Source of the DNA: an uncultured Porphyromonadaceae bacterium | Lineage (GTDB): Bacteria > Bacteroidota > Bacteroidia > Bacteroidales > Muribaculaceae | Reading direction: 5' to 3' | Assembly (NCBI GenBank): GCA_947175265.1 | Contig: CAMWMD010000004.1 | Location: 40,553-104,552 of the forward strand | DNA length: 64,000 nt | Shown here: positions 60,979 to 64,000 of the stretch, in pieces | How the letters are laid out: the number at the start of each line of letters is the position of its first letter | Position numbering within the stretch: the stretch's first letter is position 1 | Notes under the pieces: model-generated | Seen by the model: the letters and a program-made list of their open reading frames with translations, nothing else | What the model was told of the DNA's origin: nothing | The model's database searches: none | Made by a program: the position numbers and the translations under genes

Positions 60979-63096
60979 GTGCTTTCCCCAATCGATATCC
61001 TAAAGAAATTCTACGGCTATTCCTCATTCCGGCCGGGTCAGGAGGAGATAATAAGCAATACCCTTGCGGGGAGAGATTCCCTCGTGCTGATGCCTACCGG
61101 GGGTGGAAAATCTCTTTGCTATCAGATACCGGCTCTCTGTCTGCCGGGCATCACTATTGTCGTGTCTCCTCTGATTGCCCTCATGAACGATCAGGTGCAG
61201 TCGCTGCGTGCCAATGGGGTCAGGGCGGAGGCTATACACTCAAACCGTCCGGAGGATGAGAACGATATGGCATTGGAACTCGCCGCCCGTGGTGAACTTA
61301 AGATGATATACATTTCGCCTGAAAGACTGATGCTTGACCTCGACAGGATTTCAGGCAGGATGAACGTGAGCCTCATCGCCATTGATGAGGCTCATTGCAT
61401 ATCGCAGTGGGGGCACGATTTCAGACCTGTCTATAAGGAACTCAAGGCTGTGAAGGAGAAGTTTCCTACTGTGCCGGTGATGGCTCTGACGGCCACAGCC
61501 GACCGTCTCACCCGGTCAGACATTGCCTCCTCGCTCGGCCTTTCCGACCCCTTCTGCTGGATAGGATCGTTCGACCGGCCCAACATCTCCCTCTCCGTCA
61601 TAAACGACCCGGGGAAACAGAAACGTCTGGCCGCGATAGCATCCCTTATAGATGAGCATCCCCTCGATTCAGGCATCGTCTATTGCCTAAGCAGGAAGAA
61701 GGCCGAGGATATGCACAAGGCGTTGGCCGATATGGGCTACCGTTCGGTATGCTATCATGCCGGTATGCTCCCGGCAGAGAGGGAAAGGGCTCAGAAACTG
61801 TTTGTCAACGGGGAGGCGCAGGTGGTATGTGCGACGGTAGCATTCGGAATGGGGATAGACAAAAGCAACATCCGCTGGGTGGTGCATAACAACATACCCG
61901 GAAATATAGAGAGTTATTATCAGGAGATCGGAAGGGCGGGACGCGACGGTATGCCGGCACAGGCCATAATGTTCTACAATTTCGGGGATATAATGACACG
62001 CCGCGGATTCGTCGACGGAAGCGGGCAGAAGGAGGTAAATGGCGAGAAACTTGATTTCATGCAGCGTTATGCGGAGGCTACCGTATGTCGCCGCCGTATC
62101 CTGCTTAGTTATTTCAGCGAGGAAAGCCACTCCGACTGCGGAAACTGCGACAATTGCCGCTCCCCACGCGAAAAGTTTGACGGCACTATACTCGCTCAGA
62201 AGGCATTGAGCGCGGTGATACGCATAAACTGCGTGGAAGGGATAGGAATGGTGATCGATATTCTCCGCGGACTGAACAACAGCGGGATAATACAGAAACG
62301 CTATCATCAGATAAAGACCTACGGAGCGGGCCGAGACCTCTCTTCCTGGGAGTGGAACAGTTATATCCATCAGATGATTCAACTCGGGCTGCTCGAGATA
62401 GCATACGAGGACAATTTCCATCTGCGCCCTACGCCATACGGCATGAAGGTGGTACGCGGACAGGAGCGTATCGAGCTCTCCAAATATCGGAAGCCGTTGT
62501 TCCCTGCCGGTAAAAAGCAAAAGAACTCTCAGGCAGAAGTGAAACCCGCATTCGCAACACCGGAGGAGGAATTGCTCCATATCCTCAAGGAGGTGCGCCT
62601 GGATATATCCAAGGAAGAGGGTGTTCCGGCTTTCGTTGTGTTCAGCGATGCAACACTTACCGACATGGTGGAGAAACGACCGATAGATATTGAGGCATTT
62701 GCGGGAGTGCATGGCATCGGACAGGTGAAACTGACGAAATACAATAAGAAATTCATCGGGGCAATACGAAAATTCCGGGGATTGCCTGCTACGCTACCCT
62801 CCGGAAGCAGCACGAAGGAGACTCTCATTCTATTCAATGGAGGAATGTCGGTGGAGGAGATTGCCGAGATTAGGGGGATTCAAAAGGCAACGGTTCTCAG
62901 CCATCTCGCGGAGATGACCGAAGAAGGGAAAGTCACTGACTTTGATCGGATAATATCGGAAGAAGATATAGCGAAGGTCGGCAAAGCCATTGACGGCAAT
63001 CCCGAGGGTGCATACTTCAGACTGAAGGAAGGAGGTATGGAACCAGGGACAATACGCATGGCGCAAGCGATAATAAATTATCGAAAGAAAAAGTGA
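60979..63096 (+). CDS. recQ: ATP-dependent DNA helicase RecQ
   Basis: SLVLMPTGGGKSLCYQIPAL, DEAHCISQWGHDFRP, HRDC-like C-terminus; GTG start. Confidence 0.95.
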   Translation: MLSPIDILKKFYGYSSFRPGQEEIISNTLAGRDSLVLMPTGGGKSLCYQIPALCLPGITIVVSPLIALMNDQVQSLRANGVRAEAIHSNRPEDENDMALELAARGELKMIYISPERLMLDLDRISGRMNVSLIAIDEAHCISQWGHDFRPVYKELKAVKEKFPTVPVMALTATADRLTRSDIASSLGLSDPFCWIGSFDRPNISLSVINDPGKQKRLAAIASLIDEHPLDSGIVYCLSRKKAEDMHKALADMGYRSVCYHAGMLPAERERAQKLFVNGEAQVVCATVAFGMGIDKSNIRWVVHNNIPGNIESYYQEIGRAGRDGMPAQAIMFYNFGDIMTRRGFVDGSGQKEVNGEKLDFMQRYAEATVCRRRILLSYFSEESHSDCGNCDNCRSPREKFDGTILAQKALSAVIRINCVEGIGMVIDILRGLNNSGIIQKRYHQIKTYGAGRDLSSWEWNSYIHQMIQLGLLEIAYEDNFHLRPTPYGMKVVRGQERIELSKYRKPLFPAGKKQKNSQAEVKPAFATPEEELLHILKEVRLDISKEEGVPAFVVFSDATLTDMVEKRPIDIEAFAGVHGIGQVKLTKYNKKFIGAIRKFRGLPATLPSGSSTKETLILFNGGMSVEEIAEIRGIQKATVLSHLAEMTEEGKVTDFDRIISEEDIAKVGKAIDGNPEGAYFRLKEGGMEPGTIRMAQAIINYRKKK

Positions 63097-63158
63097 TATT
63101 TTTTTCAAAAACCGCTTGCATTTAAAAATAATTTACTAATTTTGCAATCGCAAATCCT

Positions 63159-63233
63159 CGGGGCGTAGCGCAGTCCGGTTAGCGCACCTGCTTTGGGAGC
63201 AGGGGGTCGAAGGTTCGAATCCTTTCACCCCGA
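63159..63233 (+). tRNA. tRNA-Pro (anticodon TGG)
   Basis: CGGGGCGTAGCGCAG...CACCTGCTTTGGGAGCAGG...GGTTCGAATCC...ACCCCGA; CCA not encoded; TAATTTTG upstream at 63137-63144. Confidence 0.93.
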
Positions 63234-63258
63234 CAGATTGAAAGGAAGGCCTGGCTTT

Positions 63259-63870
63259 TTAAGCCGGGCCTTCACCTTTTATCCGCTTTCCATAGATGAT
63301 GAACGAACCGTCAGGCTGTATGGCATGCAACCTCCGCAACCAACCGTCGAGATACTTCCACGCTGCCCCGCAACGACGGTAATAACGCTCACGTTCCGTC
63401 ATCAACCTACGGAACATGGCTCCTTGGTCGCCACCATTGATTGCCTTAAGAGACAGAGGTCCTATCTTCCCGTCCGGCACTACCCCGAACAACTTCTGCA
63501 CACGCCTCAACACCCCGGGACCGCTCGCCCATACCCAGTCCACTATCAGATGCGCCAGACCCTGACTTTCGATCCCGTCGGCACCGCACCTATCCCAAAA
63601 CATCCCCTTCAGTATACTCTGCCATTCATCAAACCCTATGTTGCGCAACTCTCCCTTTGTCGCTCGCCTTCCCCTGAAAATTGAAAACGTAGCCAAAGTA
63701 ACATCCACCATAGTCGCACCTCCCGGATCATCCGCATCATCACTCCACCCCCTCAGTTTCGCCAACTCGAAAATATCCCGATCCGGCAAGTCCAACTCAC
63801 AACCATCCTTCCCGAACACTCCACCCGCGAAGTGACACACAAACGGTATCATATATCTGAAATCAGCCAT
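63259..63870 (-). CDS. GH108-like N-acetylmuramidase / peptidoglycan-binding protein
   Basis: MADFRYMIPFVCHFAGG..ELDLPDRDIFELAKLRGWSDDADDPGGAT; VQKLFGVVPDGKIGPLSLKAI; start moved inward because the track start lies in adapter-like sequence. Confidence 0.75.
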   Translation of the reverse strand: MADFRYMIPFVCHFAGGVFGKDGCELDLPDRDIFELAKLRGWSDDADDPGGATMVDVTLATFSIFRGRRATKGELRNIGFDEWQSILKGMFWDRCGADGIESQGLAHLIVDWVWASGPGVLRRVQKLFGVVPDGKIGPLSLKAINGGDQGAMFRRLMTERERYYRRCGAAWKYLDGWLRRLHAIQPDGSFIIYGKRIKGEGPA

Positions 63871-63920
63871 AATAAAAAAATTAAAAACACACTCCAAAAT
63901 TACCACCATCCCCCCCACCC

Positions 63921-63983
63921 GGGCTCGGATACACATAGCCGAGCCCACGAGACGGAGAGGAAGGACGGGAGCGGGGGGGGGGG
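63921..63983. other. probable Illumina Nextera adapter and poly-G artefact
   Basis: GGGCTCGG-ATACACAT-AG-CCGAGCCCACGAGAC then low-complexity sequence with G11. Confidence 0.9.
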
Positions 63984-64000
63984 TGGAAATAAATATGTGT

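Noticed and set aside
61687-62712. 341-aa minus-strand ORF
   Set aside because: Antisense shadow of recQ; no recognisable motifs.
63921-63946. Perfect 8-bp inverted repeat GGGCTCGG...CCGAGCCC as a terminator or att site
   Set aside because: Both arms match Nextera adapter sequence in opposite orientations; explained as contamination.

Overview
This 64 kb window reads as Bacteroidales chromosome (Muribaculaceae/Bacteroidaceae-like, inferred from gene families and the TTTG / TAnnTTTG promoter style). Its left part is housekeeping: mtaB, ftsX-DUF3098-uppP-truB-queA, recO, rubrerythrin, surE, a murF-alr fusion, xseAB, an nnr fusion and class II fba. The middle holds a CotH-kinase cluster (three paralogs plus an IS66 remnant) and a roughly 17 kb exopolysaccharide/capsule locus (epimerase, glycosyltransferases, acyltransferase, Wzx, Wzy-like, CpsB-like phosphatase, Wzc, Wza, MraY/WecA-like, Wzi). 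The right part has fbp, prfB, an acyl-CoA ligase, meaB, DUF1573 proteins, a porin, a GNAT / LegB-like / ATP-grasp gene set, recQ, tRNA-Pro and a GH108-type muramidase. The strongest unexplained signals are: (1) three palindromes spaced 33 bp apart at the promoter of a DUF4143-type AAA ATPase; (2) an orphan, highly structured minus-strand RNA candidate between surE and rubrerythrin; (3) a short orphan ncRNA with a consensus promoter and intrinsic terminator between queA and recO; (4) an operon of secreted CotH kinases; (5) a 27-codon leader ORF upstream of DUF3575/DUF3868 genes. The last ~80 bp are very probably Illumina Nextera adapter/poly-G contamination, not biology. Everything was read by eye, with no database searches.
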